Source of the DNA: Calendula officinalis
Taxonomy: Eukaryota; Streptophyta; Magnoliopsida; Asterales; Asteraceae
Direction of reading: 5' to 3'
Assembly (NCBI GenBank): GCA_963853835.1
Contig: OY970830.1
Location: forward strand, 33,193,966-33,257,965
DNA length: 64,000 nt
Part shown: in pieces, positions 10,711 to 20,706 of the stretch
How the letters are laid out: every line of letters begins with the position of its first letter
Position numbering within the stretch: position 1 is the first letter of the stretch
The notes under the pieces: model-generated
Told to the model about the DNA's origin: nothing
What the model saw: only the letters and a program-made list of their open reading frames with translations
The model's database searches: none
Position numbers and translations under genes: made by a program

Positions 10711-11774
10711 GCACAAACTCAACTTGTACATGAATTGGTGGTCGACATTTTCTAAAAGTAGCCAGCCTAATATTTTATTCGATCATTTAACATTTTAAAC
10801 CTTAAAGTTGTTTAGCCATGTTTCAAAGTTTGATTGACTTAGAAAAAGTCTTCTAACCCACTATCTCATTTAACCAATTGGTCTAGATTAATTGGACATC
10901 AAAAGTTATCTTTGAGGTTTGTCTTCAAAGGTCTTAAGTTTAAGACTTGTTCAGGGCATTCCTTAGATAAAAAAGGAGGTGGAGTTTATTCCCCAAAAAA
11001 GAAGATATGTTCGAGGAATGCATACTACCCGTTTTGATGTCATTGTATATGTCGAATCACTAACTTACTAACTTGACGTTAAAAAAATAAAAAATAAACC
11101 CGGCTATCGGTTATGTGGAAGCCACATATGCATTTTTGTTGATTTTAACCCTTTGCTCCATGTAGTTTGTTATTTATTTTATTTATTTTTTTTCCTCTCC
11201 AAAACCTTTTGCAATTCTGATACAATTATCATAATAGAAAAAAGTTTCGAATAAGAACCAATGCCGCAAAAAAAAAAAACCACAAAGACTAATTTTATAA
11301 TTTACTGGTATAAAATAAAATAAAATAAAGTAAAGAGGTTTATTCGTTCACGCTGGGCATCATGAGGAATGATGGTGTTAGCACCTACATGTCCAAACTT
11401 CCCCCCATATTCCTCAATTGCTCTTCACATGCTGCGTGGGACCAACCCTCGATTATGCTTTCTAAAAATGATCGTCATTTCATTTGATGCCGTATAAATG
11501 AAGTGGGGCTACATCTATGTATGATTTTTTACTTGGTACACATACAATACAATACGTTCAAAACATCCGCACAACAAGATTATACATGTATAAAACGACT
11601 CCACACTTTAATTAGTGTTTGTCAAATCAACATTGACAGTTACAATCAACTGACACACAGTTATCAACACTACATCTTAAGTTTCATATATTAATTCAAA
11701 CATTATATTTTGCATTTTCTTTTGATAATATATGAACTTATAATCAATAATTAACAAATCTTAAGTAGTTTAAT
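10711..11774. other. Intergenic DNA upstream of the DUF3511 gene
   Basis: No ORF with a recognisable domain and no clear repeat family. It holds short A-rich runs (AAAATAAAATAAAATAAAG near 11310) and is probably promoter-proximal and ordinary intergenic sequence. Confidence 0.6.
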
Positions 11775-12011
11775 GCAAATGATGTCTAGCTCAGCTGGAT
11801 TGATGTATGAGTTTTACTGTCATATGAGGAGTGAGGTTTAGAATTCGAATACTGTAAACACCTCTTGTGTTGCCAGATATGTGAGATTTTTCCCTGGAAA
11901 TCCATATGGGGGCTGAGTTTGCCCTGCAAAGAAGCTCGAACCCGGGGTGCTCGTTGGAATATTACGAGTAGGTTTCCGTTGTTATCATTTGCCATTTAAA
12001 AAAAAAAAAAA
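11775..12011 (+). mobile_element. tRNA-derived SINE with 9-bp target duplication
   Basis: The block has a RNA polymerase III A box TAGCTCAGCTGG (11787-11798) and a B-box-like GAATTCGAATA (about 11841-11851), then an unrelated body, then a poly(A) tail ending at 12011. It is flanked by the perfect 9-bp direct repeat TAGTTTAAT (11766-11774 and 12012-12020). Internal pol III boxes at the head, an A tail and a long target duplication together define a SINE. It depends on a LINE in trans. The body did not match any family I know. Confidence 0.85.
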
Positions 12012-12020
12012 TAGTTTAAT

Positions 12021-12236
12021 TAAACTTACGCAAACACCGCCTTAGGAAAACTAACAAAAAGAAGATTCCATAACTTTTCTCATTAAAGGTAAGAAATATA
12101 GAAGGCAAATTGGCCGTAAAGAAAGGTTGAAAGAGAAGTTCATTCTCACCTTCATGGTGTGTAAAAGTCGAAATGGATGACAAAAGTGGTTACATCTTAT
12201 AATATAGCAGGTACCCGCGCAATGTGGCGGCATGTA
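12021..12236. other. Short spacer with a Helitron-like 3' hairpin remnant
   Basis: Just before C2 lies ACCCGCGCAATGTGGCGG (about 12213-12230), which resembles the hairpin at the 3' end of many plant Helitrons. No CTRR end follows within the usual distance, also when reading across the C2 insertion to 19576. It is therefore at most a decayed Helitron end. Confidence 0.35.
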
Positions 12237-12539
12237 TGAAAAACACAATAATACTGATTCAATCCATAAAATGGTGTTTGATGATGATTTTGAGGAGAAA
12301 AGTGAAGAAGATGGATTAGGGCTTTTAGTGAGAGAAAGTAGAGAGATGGGAGAGAACAATTGCTGTAAATTGGAATGTTTAATTGTGCAAAAGTTAAGGA
12401 ATTAAGCCTTACACTTTGGTATTTATACCATGGCTTAATTCCTTGTTAGTTAGGACCATTTCCTAAATAAAACTTAACATATATACAATGTTACACTTTA
12501 CCCCCTAGACTATCTATTACAACTTTCTAGTACCTAACA
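12237..12539 (-). repeat. 3' LTR of C2
   Basis: 303 bp. On the minus strand it starts TGTTAGGTACTAG and ends TTTTTCA. A TATAAAT box on the minus strand lies near 12420-12430. It differs from the 5' LTR at three single bases: in the GATGGGAG, GGCTTAATTCC and TATTACAACTT contexts. Confidence 0.95.
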
Positions 12540-12552
12540 ATCTCCCCCTTTG
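12540..12552 (-). other. Polypurine tract of C2
   Basis: CAAAGGGGGAGAT on the minus strand directly abuts the start of the 3' LTR, the position where plus-strand synthesis is primed in LTR retrotransposons. C3 has the same tract beside its 3' LTR (29784-29796). Confidence 0.85.
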
Positions 12553-13729
12553 TAATAGTAGACTAGGTTGCATATCTTTGAAGACTTCTGTGTTTGTAAG
12601 GCTGGAGCTGAGAATTGAACCGTTGAGCAGTTATGTTGATAAAACAGCATCATCCTTTAATCATCAGTGACAGACATACTTTTAATCGGCTTTTCAACCA
12701 ATATAAAGTATTCCAGAAGACTTCATGCAAATCGACTGAATGTAGACCCATAGATAGAGCGGTTAGCAGCGAGAGTCTCTTTTTGACGTTTATGGCTTTA
12801 TGTCGATCTATGGTTCTTGATAATTGTTGTTGAGGAAACATGTTGATAACGGTTACGCTCCCCCTCAAACAAACAATTATTTTTCACGGGAGTTGGATTA
12901 AACAATCATTAGCCTTAATTTCACCTATTTATACCTCCTCTCACTAATCACCACTAACTAGTTTAACTCGCCCTAACAAACTCCCCCTTTTTGTGCTTGA
13001 TGCACTCCATCCCAGTCTTCCGTCTTCAGTTGCTTCTATTGGCCCGTTGCTCTCATTCTCACGTATGAAGTAAGTTCAAGATCTCATTGCAAATCCTTCA
13101 TCTGATCAAAAGTTGATAGAGAATTGCGTAACCTTGTGAAAAGATGGGCAAGCTACAATGTTCATGTATTCTTAGATGTACTTCAAGATGGTGAATTACC
13201 TTTGATCATTTCAATTCTTTGTCAAATGCTGTAATTAACATCTCTAGGTTTCGCTTTTCAATAATATCTGAGTGGAAGTAGAAGCAATTATAATTTCCGT
13301 TACAAAACTTCCAAGTTTCAAACACTCAATGGATTTTTCCCGTTAAATTAGTTGGTGTAAGAAAGATCTAAAAATGTCTCATTTAAGGTTAAAAGTTCTG
13401 GTAATGGAATGTCAGTAGGGAAGAATTTGTCTGGGATTTCAGTAATTGGAGATTTTGTTTTGGATTTTGTGATGGAGGTTTTGTGAGGACAGGATAATAA
13501 TGTTTTGTGTTTTGTAAATAATGATTTGAACGGTTAAGGTTTGGATTTTGATGATAGAGAATTTGAAAGGAATGATTTATACGGTTAAGATTTAGATTTA
13601 AGTGTTTGAGATTTTGGAGAGAGATTTCTTTGGATGAATCAGTTTCTTCTTCTTCTTTGATGTGATGTTTATGGTTCTTTTTGATGTTGTTCAGTGATAA
13701 ACCCAGTACTTGCACTGTTTCTTGCTCTT

Positions 13730-13767
13730 TTCTCCCCCTCATGAGGATCATGACCAGGGTCCTCATG
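13730..13767 (-). other. CATGAGGA inverted repeat joined to a polypurine tract (C2)
   Basis: The minus-strand counterpart of the C1 signal at 7627-7670: CATGAGGA and TCCTCATG arms around CCCTGGTCATGA, then a GAGGGGGAGAAAAG purine run. Keeping it in an element that has lost all enzymes argues that it acts in cis. Confidence 0.62.
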
Positions 13768-13978
13768 CTAATGCTGAATGTTTGTCTTGTGTAGACGGAG
13801 AGAGGAAATTGTGTGTCGATGTAATATGTGAGCCAAGATTTTGATATTTGTGGGTTTCAGAATCTAGAACCAGTAACATGTAGTACTCATGAAATAACCA
13901 GATAAAAATTGATTTATCCAAGAATCTTGGAGAAAAATATTTGAAAAATGAAGAATAGCGATGTCAATAATCACGTGA

Positions 13979-15122
13979 AGTCATAAACAGATGCAATCTT
14001 TACTGAAGAACTTCAGTAAAGAGATCGTTTACGGATATGATGAACACGGTGATTAAAGATATTGTTAATCAAATATTTGAAATTTAAAAGAAATCAATTT
14101 GTGTGGTTATATCAAAGATCAGTGAAGTATACCGCTTACAAAGATGCAATTTTATCTGAACGTGTGCAGAGAAAAGATCGACGGATATACAAAGATCAAT
14201 GATCTAACAGTGCATTAAAAACGATTTTGTGTGTGAGATAAAATGAAGAAGTCAGAATTGAATCTGAACAGTATGGAGAAAATGAAAAATGATTTCTCCA
14301 TTGATTGTTTAAGTATGAAAATCGTTTGAAAAATGGTAAGAACACTCAATCCAAGAAGGTGTTAAAAACAGATGCAATCAGTACTGATTATAAACAGTAA
14401 AGAGATCGACGAATTTAACAGCAAATTGTGTTGAATGTTGCAAACAAGTATTATTGAAAAATCGAAAATTTATGTGCAAAATCAGAGTTTTGAAAAATAG
14501 AGCCACAACGCAAGAGACGAAAATTTGTCATAAACAGATGCAATCAGTACTAATCGAGATTAGTAAAGAGATCGTTTACGAATATGACAAAAATTTATAT
14601 CCTACGTTGTGAACACACCATTGTGAGGACAAAGTGAGATAAAATTTTTGGAATGTTGATCATCACTGATTAATAAAGATTTGATATAAATGTGATGTCA
14701 GCAACTCAATTTGATTTAAAAATATTTTTAATTGAGTATTGACATGTGCTAGGTTGTGTGGCATCAGAGAAGTTCAAAGATTTGGAAAATCAAAATTGTA
14801 TTAAAAATGAGAAAAATTGATTTACAATTGAAAAGGTTGACAATGAAGAAACACAATTGTAGCAATGAGAAATAAGAGAATTTGCAATAAACAGATGTAA
14901 TCAGTACCAACCTAGACTGGTAAAGAGATCGTTTACGAATATTACAAAAGCTAATACTCAAATTGATAACCTTGTGTGATTGTAAATTTGCACGAGGTTG
15001 AAAAAACTGTTTGAGGAAAATAAAAAATTTAATAGCAATATAGAGTAGGAAGATTTGTAATAAACAGATGCTATCAGTACCAATTGAAATTGGTAAAGAG
15101 ATCGTTTACGGATATTACAAAA
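13979..15122 (-). repeat. Array of six stem-loops in the C2 3' region
   Basis: Minus-strand copies of the six C1 stem-loops, in the same order, at about 15053-15122, 14881-14949, 14521-14596, 14361-14421, 14127-14190 and 13979-14040. The TAAAC/GTTTA arms persist in most units and each unit keeps its own outer pair. The last keeps the ten-base inner stem TTTACTGAAG/CTTCAGTAAA unchanged relative to C1. Between the units sequence has drifted much more. Confidence 0.85.
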
Positions 15123-15197
15123 ATTGATACCACATATTGATAATTTTAAAAATATTTGAAGGGAGCACTGGAAAATTGGTTAGCAGTTCTGAAAGGA

Positions 15198-15315
15198 TGC
15201 TCCCCCTCAACAGTTGCGTTTCATAAATCATAAAATCAGTTATGCTCCCCCTCGATATATTAATAATGATTTTCTCCCCCTCGACAAGTGAATATAGAAA
15301 TTCTCCCCCTCAACC
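15198..15315 (-). other. Cluster of polypurine tracts (C2)
   Basis: Four minus-strand purine runs with an AGGGGGAG core lie near 15199, 15246, 15274 and 15302, in the same position relative to the stem-loops as in C1. Further GGGGGAG runs occur at about 12857 and 12984. Confidence 0.72.
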
Positions 15316-15371
15316 AATGATATCGATGAAAAACGGGTTTCAAGCAGATGCACTTGAAAGCCATTGCATTG

Positions 15372-15495
15372 AAGCGCGGGTCATACACTGAAGTGTGTAA
15401 GAGTCATTCTGGTGAAATGCGAGTTATACACTGAAATGTGTACAAGTCATTCTGGTGTGGCACGAGTTATACACAGAAGTGTGTATAAGTCATCC
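15372..15495 (-). repeat. Three-copy tandem repeat where pol is missing in C2
   Basis: About three head-to-tail units of roughly 43 bp share GTCATTCTGGTG and GAGTTATACACTGAA on the plus strand. Each contains a small inverted repeat TACAC..GTGTGTA. The block lies between the end of the 799-codon ORF and the polypurine cluster, exactly where protease to RNase H should be. It may mark the deletion scar. Confidence 0.75.
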
Positions 15496-15621
15496 TCCAA
15501 ACTCCAAACACCTTTATGGTAATTCTACATAAAACAATTAAAACATGTTTGGTACCCAATTATGTATGGGTCCTATACGATTAGTGACAGATGTTTTATG
15601 TAAAATTGTTTTAAGATCAAT

Positions 15622-18021
15622 TTAGAGCTTTGGAGAACTGCAAGGAGGCAGTTCAGAGGTTATGGATTTAACTACCCATTTTAAAGATTTTTCAGAGGAT
15701 TGGATAATCCAATGAGATTTTTCATTTTTGATCCATGTGTATTTCACAAACGTTGAAGATTTGGTCGTTGTTTTGTTGTCGCTGTTTGAGGAACCTGAAG
15801 ACTTTGGCTTAGGTGCGGAAGATCCTCGAGAAACTTTGCGACGAGAAGACGAGTGTTTATCATAGATTGGTGGGGTTTTGGAAGAACTCTTCTCCTTTTT
15901 GGAAGCATGTGAAGATGAACCTTTTTTATTTGGTTTGTGTGGATGAGAGACAGATTTCTTGCATGGTTGTGGAAAACATGTTTTGCATGATTTTATAATT
16001 TTACCAGATTTATGGAAAACATTGATTTTTAAACCACATGGAGCATTTAGCTTAACAAAAAATCGATCATCATTCTGAGAAATTTGTTTATTTGTAGATT
16101 TATCTCTCAATATCTTTTTACCAAGTTTTTCAGATTTGACACACACATTACCAAAATCAGGTGAGTAATTTACAGGACGATAAACAGAAGCATCATACAC
16201 AGTTCCAAATGCAAGTGCCAGAGATTTAAATTTTTTGGAGTTGTTATTGTTAATTTTAACAGTGGAAGAAGAAACTGAAGACGTATATGGTCTAGACTTC
16301 TTAAGCTCGCAAGGCTTCTTAGGCGTGCTAGACTTAGACGAACTCGGCTTCTTAGACTGCACATCTCCTTTGACTCCATTGGGCTTGGGCTCCTTGCTCC
16401 GAGGCTCTAAAGTACTAATGGAAGCATTTAGGACAGGTGAATTAGAGTTTCTCCTCAAGATGATTGGAACTGGGTTTGTTGGTGCTGGTCCTAATAAAGA
16501 GGCTTTAGAATTTTGAGAAACAGTATTGTTCGTTTTAGCTTTTAATTCTAAAATGCTGTCCTCTAAATTATGTATTTTGGTTAGAAGATTTTCCTTTTCT
16601 TTGTCAAATGCTTTGTGGGTTTCGTCAATTTCAGATTCAAGTTGAACAATTTTCTTTTCTAAAATCAACGGTGGAACATAAAGCTTTGGTTCAATTGTTT
16701 GTTTTAAAACTTCATTTTCAGAGATGGAAAATTCTTCTGGAGTGACAATCGGGAAGTACTCATTGTTTTCAAATTTTGCTTTATTCTTTTCATATGTATA
16801 GTTCAATTCAGAATAGTTAAAGCTGATTTGAGCGTGTTCCTTCTTTTCTCTGTTGAACTTCTCGATTTCTGCTTCCTCGTCCGGCATATGAAGAAAGCTT
16901 TGCCATATTCCCAAGTTCATGTAATCGTAATTGTATAGTGTGGGAACAACATCAGCAGCTTTTTCCAGAGGACGGGAGTTCTCAGCGCCGAGACCCACTT
17001 TTGACTTGAAAGATCTGAACTCTTTAGGCTGGTTTAATTTTATCGTTTGTTCAGTATGACCAGCTTTCACAATCGTCTGCTCCAGTTTTGAGATGTGTTC
17101 TTCAGCATTTTCTTTTCTGACAGTAAGACTGTGTATAGTTGCTGATTGTTCATCGATTTCCTTTTTAAAATCGTTTGTTATGTTTTTGATTTGTTCATTC
17201 AATTTTTGAATTTCGATGTCAGCCGTCTTCAACTGTTCTTGGTAGTCTTTTATCTTGATGTCTGAGGACTTCATCCATGTTTGCTGTCGATTTAGTTGAT
17301 TCGCCAAGTCATTTATCAGCTGCTTGGAGTCGTCTTTATCACTTGACACCGTCTTCATGTTTTTCAGGTTCGAGATTTCAAGATTTTTTGTATTAATTAT
17401 GTGATTTAGACGGTTTACCTCACTGGTGTGAGCAGCATGAAACTGTGACAACTGTTGTTGTAACTCTTGGGTTTTTTGATTTGAAAGGTTATTTTGATTG
17501 ACTTGAGGAACAAGAGTTTCAAGTTGACGACGAAATATTAAATTTTCTGCCTTTAATTTTGAGATTTGTGCATTTGATTCATTGGTTGTGTTTACTTGTT
17601 TTTGTAAACTTTCTTGTAATTCAGAAATCTTAAATTTATAAGCAGATTTTGACGTAGACAACTGATTTTGTAATTCCTTGTTTACTTGAGTTATTTGAAG
17701 AGAGCATTGACTTAAGTCACTCAAATCATTTAAGAGTTGTGCTTTTTTAGATTCCAAATCAGTTATTTGTTTTGTCAAATGTGATTTCTCATCAATTTTA
17801 GTAAAAAGTTTTTCATTAAACAAGGAATTGTCTGATTCATCAGTGTCTGAATCAGATAATAAAGAGTCAAGGGAAACAGAGTGTACCTCATTTTCATCAA
17901 TTTTTGGAATGCCCAACACAGCTGTAGCCTCAGTTGGTATTGCCATGACTGCCAGGTTGGCAATGCACTGTTTATCCTCCTGGGCATTCGTCCCGGCAGA
18001 AAATGTTTCTTTGGAAGTCAT
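15622..18021 (-). CDS. Coiled-coil protein from a Copia gag end (799 codons), C2
   Basis: An uninterrupted ORF starting MTSKETFSAGT, like the gag start of C3 (MTSKDALSIGT). It then jumps to sequence matching the part of C3 after the zinc knuckle. The UBN2-type gag core and CCHC knuckle have been removed in frame after about residue 11. Residues 55-65 are acidic. Residues about 75-330 and 455-495 are long heptad-rich coiled coils. 345-425 is a conserved block with IWQSFL and FNYSELNYTYE. 500-600 is Ser/Pro/Lys-rich. 660-690 has Cys residues in a CX2CX3C spacing that might bind metal. The end is basic (KYTWIKNEKSHW). No catalytic domain. Sirevirus Gag coiled coils have been reported to bind host proteins; the role of this product is unknown. 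Confidence 0.85.
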   Translation of the reverse strand: MTSKETFSAGTNAQEDKQCIANLAVMAIPTEATAVLGIPKIDENEVHSVSLDSLLSDSDTDESDNSLFNEKLFTKIDEKSHLTKQITDLESKKAQLLNDLSDLSQCSLQITQVNKELQNQLSTSKSAYKFKISELQESLQKQVNTTNESNAQISKLKAENLIFRRQLETLVPQVNQNNLSNQKTQELQQQLSQFHAAHTSEVNRLNHIINTKNLEISNLKNMKTVSSDKDDSKQLINDLANQLNRQQTWMKSSDIKIKDYQEQLKTADIEIQKLNEQIKNITNDFKKEIDEQSATIHSLTVRKENAEEHISKLEQTIVKAGHTEQTIKLNQPKEFRSFKSKVGLGAENSRPLEKAADVVPTLYNYDYMNLGIWQSFLHMPDEEAEIEKFNREKKEHAQISFNYSELNYTYEKNKAKFENNEYFPIVTPEEFSISENEVLKQTIEPKLYVPPLILEKKIVQLESEIDETHKAFDKEKENLLTKIHNLEDSILELKAKTNNTVSQNSKASLLGPAPTNPVPIILRRNSNSPVLNASISTLEPRSKEPKPNGVKGDVQSKKPSSSKSSTPKKPCELKKSRPYTSSVSSSTVKINNNNSKKFKSLALAFGTVYDASVYRPVNYSPDFGNVCVKSEKLGKKILRDKSTNKQISQNDDRFFVKLNAPCGLKINVFHKSGKIIKSCKTCFPQPCKKSVSHPHKPNKKGSSSHASKKEKSSSKTPPIYDKHSSSRRKVSRGSSAPKPKSSGSSNSDNKTTTKSSTFVKYTWIKNEKSHWIIQSSEKSLKWVVKSITSELPPCSSPKL

Positions 18022-18470
18022 GTTAAGAACAATTCACGGGAATTTTGATTGAAACGAGGTAAATAAAATTTTAAGAATGAAAAGGTTCTGGAATAGAATA
18101 TGTGATGTAGACCGTGAATTGGTCTTCAAAAATTCAAAATTACTGAAATTATAAAATGATTATTCCAGGTGATAAAGTACACTTTAAATGTGCCTAAGAT
18201 TTTCGAATTAGGGAAACACGACGATCGGGTTAGAAACTGGGGCTAAACGAAGTTTGGAAATTGACCGAAAAATCACAAAAAACGCAAATTAAGCGATCGA
18301 AACAAGTGTTTTTGGGCCGGCAAGTTGGGTAAACCACCTTCGGCTGTTTATCATGTCGTAGCCTTCGTCTTTAGCTTCGATTTGGTTACTCGTGGGCTCG
18401 AAACGGACACCCGAGTTGAAAGTTATGACCGTTACAGTACAGCCCCTTTTGTCACGCGAGTGTAGAAAGA

Positions 18471-18791
18471 GTTCGGGCCGAACTTGTGTAGAAGTTCGGG
18501 CCGAAGTTGTGTAGAAGTTCGGGCCGAAGTTGTGTAGAAGTTCGGGCCGAAGTTGTAGAAGTTCGGGCCGAAGTTCGGGGTGAAGTTCGGGCCGAAGTTC
18601 GGGGTGAAGTTCGGGCCGAAGTTCGGGGTTAAGTTCGGGCCGAAGTTCGGGGTTAAGTTCGGGCCGAAGTTCGGGGTGAAGTTCGGGCCGAAGTTCGGGG
18701 TGAAGTTCGGGCCGAAGTTCGGGGTGAAGTTCGGGCCGAACTTTGGGTTGAAGTTCGGGCCGAACTTTGGGTTGAAGTTCGGGCCGAACTT
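18471..18791 (-). repeat. Leader minisatellite of C2 (TTCGGCCCGAA units)
   Basis: Fourteen copies of the 11-base odd palindrome TTCGG-C-CCGAA, most in a 24-bp period alternating with a GAACTTCACCCC-type half unit, lie between the primer-binding site and the ORF start. C3 has the same motif in its leader, in dispersed and less regular form. The motif can fold on itself in RNA. A frame running through the antisense strand is an accident of the period. Confidence 0.9.
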
Positions 18792-19253
18792 GTTACTGTT
18801 CTCAGGCCGAACAGTTTCTTGCGCAGAACAGCTACGAACAGCCTTAAAAACCCACTAATTTGATCCTAAAATGCTCGTTTCTAACCCAAATTCTTTGATT
18901 TAAATCACAAACTGACCCAAATACTATTTCCTTCAATCCATTACTACTATATTACTCAAAAACAACCTAGATCTATCAGAAAATTTGAATTTAGAGGGTT
19001 TTTGAAACTTTAATGGTTTTTCTTAAAAATCTTAATTCTTCATCCAGGTATGTATTAGATTCGATCCTAGCTTGATTCTAAGCTTAATATATCAATAAAA
19101 GGAAGCTATTCAATCCATAATAACAAGAAATAGTACCTTAAATCTGATTTTTGATCTTAAACCCCTTTTTCTTCAAAAACCTTGAAAAACCCACTGATTC
19201 TTCTTATTTTAACACCAATTGATGGATTTGGATCGTTTTCAAGATGAAATTAT

Positions 19254-19265
19254 GCTCTGATACCA
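19254..19265 (-). other. Primer-binding site of C2
   Basis: TGGTATCAGAGC on the minus strand, two bases from the 5' LTR, complementary to the 3' end of initiator methionine tRNA. C3, the Gypsy elements and C4 use the same sequence. Confidence 0.92.
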
Positions 19266-19267
19266 AT

Positions 19268-19570
19268 TGAAAAACACAATAATACTGATTCAATCCATAA
19301 AATGGTGTTTGATGATGATTTTGAGGAGAAAAGTGAAGAAGATGGATTAGGGCTTTTAGTGAGAGAAAGTAGAGAGATGAGAGAGAACAATTGCTGTAAA
19401 TTGGAATGTTTAATTGTGCAAAAGTTAAGGAATTAAGCCTTACACTTTGGTATTTATACCATGGCTTACTTCCTTGTTAGTTAGGACCATTTCCTAAATA
19501 AAACTTAACATATATACAATGTTACACTTTACCCCCTAGACTATCTATTACGACTTTCTAGTACCTAACA
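19268..19570 (-). repeat. 5' LTR of C2
   Basis: 303 bp, the partner of 12237-12539. It is followed on the plus strand by the target duplication ATGTA. The TATAAAT box on the minus strand supplies the element's promoter. Confidence 0.95.
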
Positions 19571-19575
19571 ATGTA

Positions 19576-20270
19576 CCCTATAATCATAGTTTGTGGCGGG
19601 TAAATATTGTTCGGTAGTAACATGTCTTTGATACTTTATTTTGACAGCTAACATATCATATTAGATGGCACTAAATGTATTTGACATTCAAAGTAGCAAC
19701 ATTAAATAGTTTTTGTTAGATTTTAATCATATTAGCTTTACCGGAACTTTTTGATTTTTTATGCTCCCCTAAAATTAAATTTGACTATTTATAGTGATGA
19801 CAAAATTGATATGTATGTAGTACTTTTTTTTATTAATACAAAATTGTAATTCATACTGGCGTACTATGTATTGATACAAAAGCAATAAAATGTTAGGACA
19901 AAATCATAAACATTTGTCGTTAACGACCGGGTTTTGCTCGTTAACGACCGGCTGACCCTATCATCGTTCTGAAAACTTTCAGAACCGGGTTTTGTCTTTC
20001 ACGTTTTTAAATTGAATATTAAATTATACATAACAAAAGTAGCAGAAGATCATGTATATACACCTGAATCACGAGAACTTTAGAGAGGGTGGATTCCCCT
20101 TAGCGAGCTTTGTATACCCTAAGAACATGATCCAACTAATAAGATTAAATTTTTAAAAAGAAGATAGGAAGCCATAATTACAAGGAAGAAAAGAGTTAAG
20201 GAAAAACATACTGTTATCCACTACCATTATATAGGAGAAACAAGATCCATTGGTTCTGGAAGGCTGGCGG
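19576..20270. other. Intergenic DNA with a repeated TCGTTAACGA palindrome
   Basis: AT-rich sequence without a recognisable gene. The 10-bp palindrome TCGTTAACGA, each time followed by CCGG, occurs twice near 19917-19951. A polyadenylation-like region of a minus-strand gene fragment may extend into the right end. Confidence 0.5.
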
Positions 20271-20706
20271 TTACACGAATTCCTCTGCTGCATCTTTTTC
20301 GTAGTAATATTCAACACTGTAACAATCAAATCATGCTAATTCTAATGAATATCCCTAATTTTATCATTAGTATTAGTTGAAATAACCTTTCTAGTCCCCT
20401 TTGCTTACCTGAACGCTAATATTCCCCTTGCAAATTGTATGGATGAAGAATATGCATATATGCAATGTTATCAAGGGCATGGAGAAGGGTATTTTAGTAA
20501 CTTACCTTGACATTATGAACGAGTAATTTGAGGCACTTGAGTTTATTAAGCTCTCTACACCATTTTTTCAAAACAGTTCACCCTGCATTAAGCTCCTTAC
20601 CTGCAACAGCATCAGCAACCCAAAATGCTTCTTTATCTCTTCCAACTTTAGCTGTCTCGGTCTTCATCCACCAAGGCACCGTCATTGTGCCCAATGACAC
20701 CATCTG
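20271..20706 (-). pseudogene. Decayed multi-exon host gene fragment, 3' part
   Basis: On the minus strand an exon-like stretch begins after an ACAACAG acceptor (about 20706) and encodes MTVPWWMKTETAKVG and EAFWVADAVAGKELN, then meets a stop. Further down, another frame encodes NSSASNYSFIMS, ends at a GTAAG donor near 20505, and joins in phase to an exon after a TTACAG acceptor at 20316 that encodes VEYYYEKDAAEEFV and TAA (20273-20271). At least one stop or frameshift separates the first two parts. I do not recognise the protein. It may be the 3' part of the disrupted minus-strand unit at 27360-27960. Confidence 0.45.

Larger units (their letters stand above)
12237..19570 (-). mobile_element. 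Complete non-autonomous Copia derivative C2
   Basis: Two 303 bp LTRs (12237-12539 and 19268-19570) differ at three positions by eye, and the element is flanked by the perfect 5-bp duplication ATGTA (12232-12236 and 19571-19575). It has a tRNA-iMet primer-binding site, a polypurine tract, the stem-loop array and a leader minisatellite. Between them is a single 799-codon ORF. Gag core, zinc knuckle, protease, integrase, reverse transcriptase and RNase H are all missing. It must have been copied by enzymes of a related element, probably of the C1/C3 type whose 3' region it shares. The young LTRs show this happened recently. Confidence 0.95.

Noticed and set aside
12213..12230. Helitron 3' end next to C2
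   Set aside because: Hairpin-like sequence but no CTRR end within range, also when C2 is removed.
18580..18858. Plus-strand ORF with a KFGPKFGV repeat
   Set aside because: It is the antisense reading of the C2 leader minisatellite, whose 24-bp period keeps one frame open; no start context or independent evidence.
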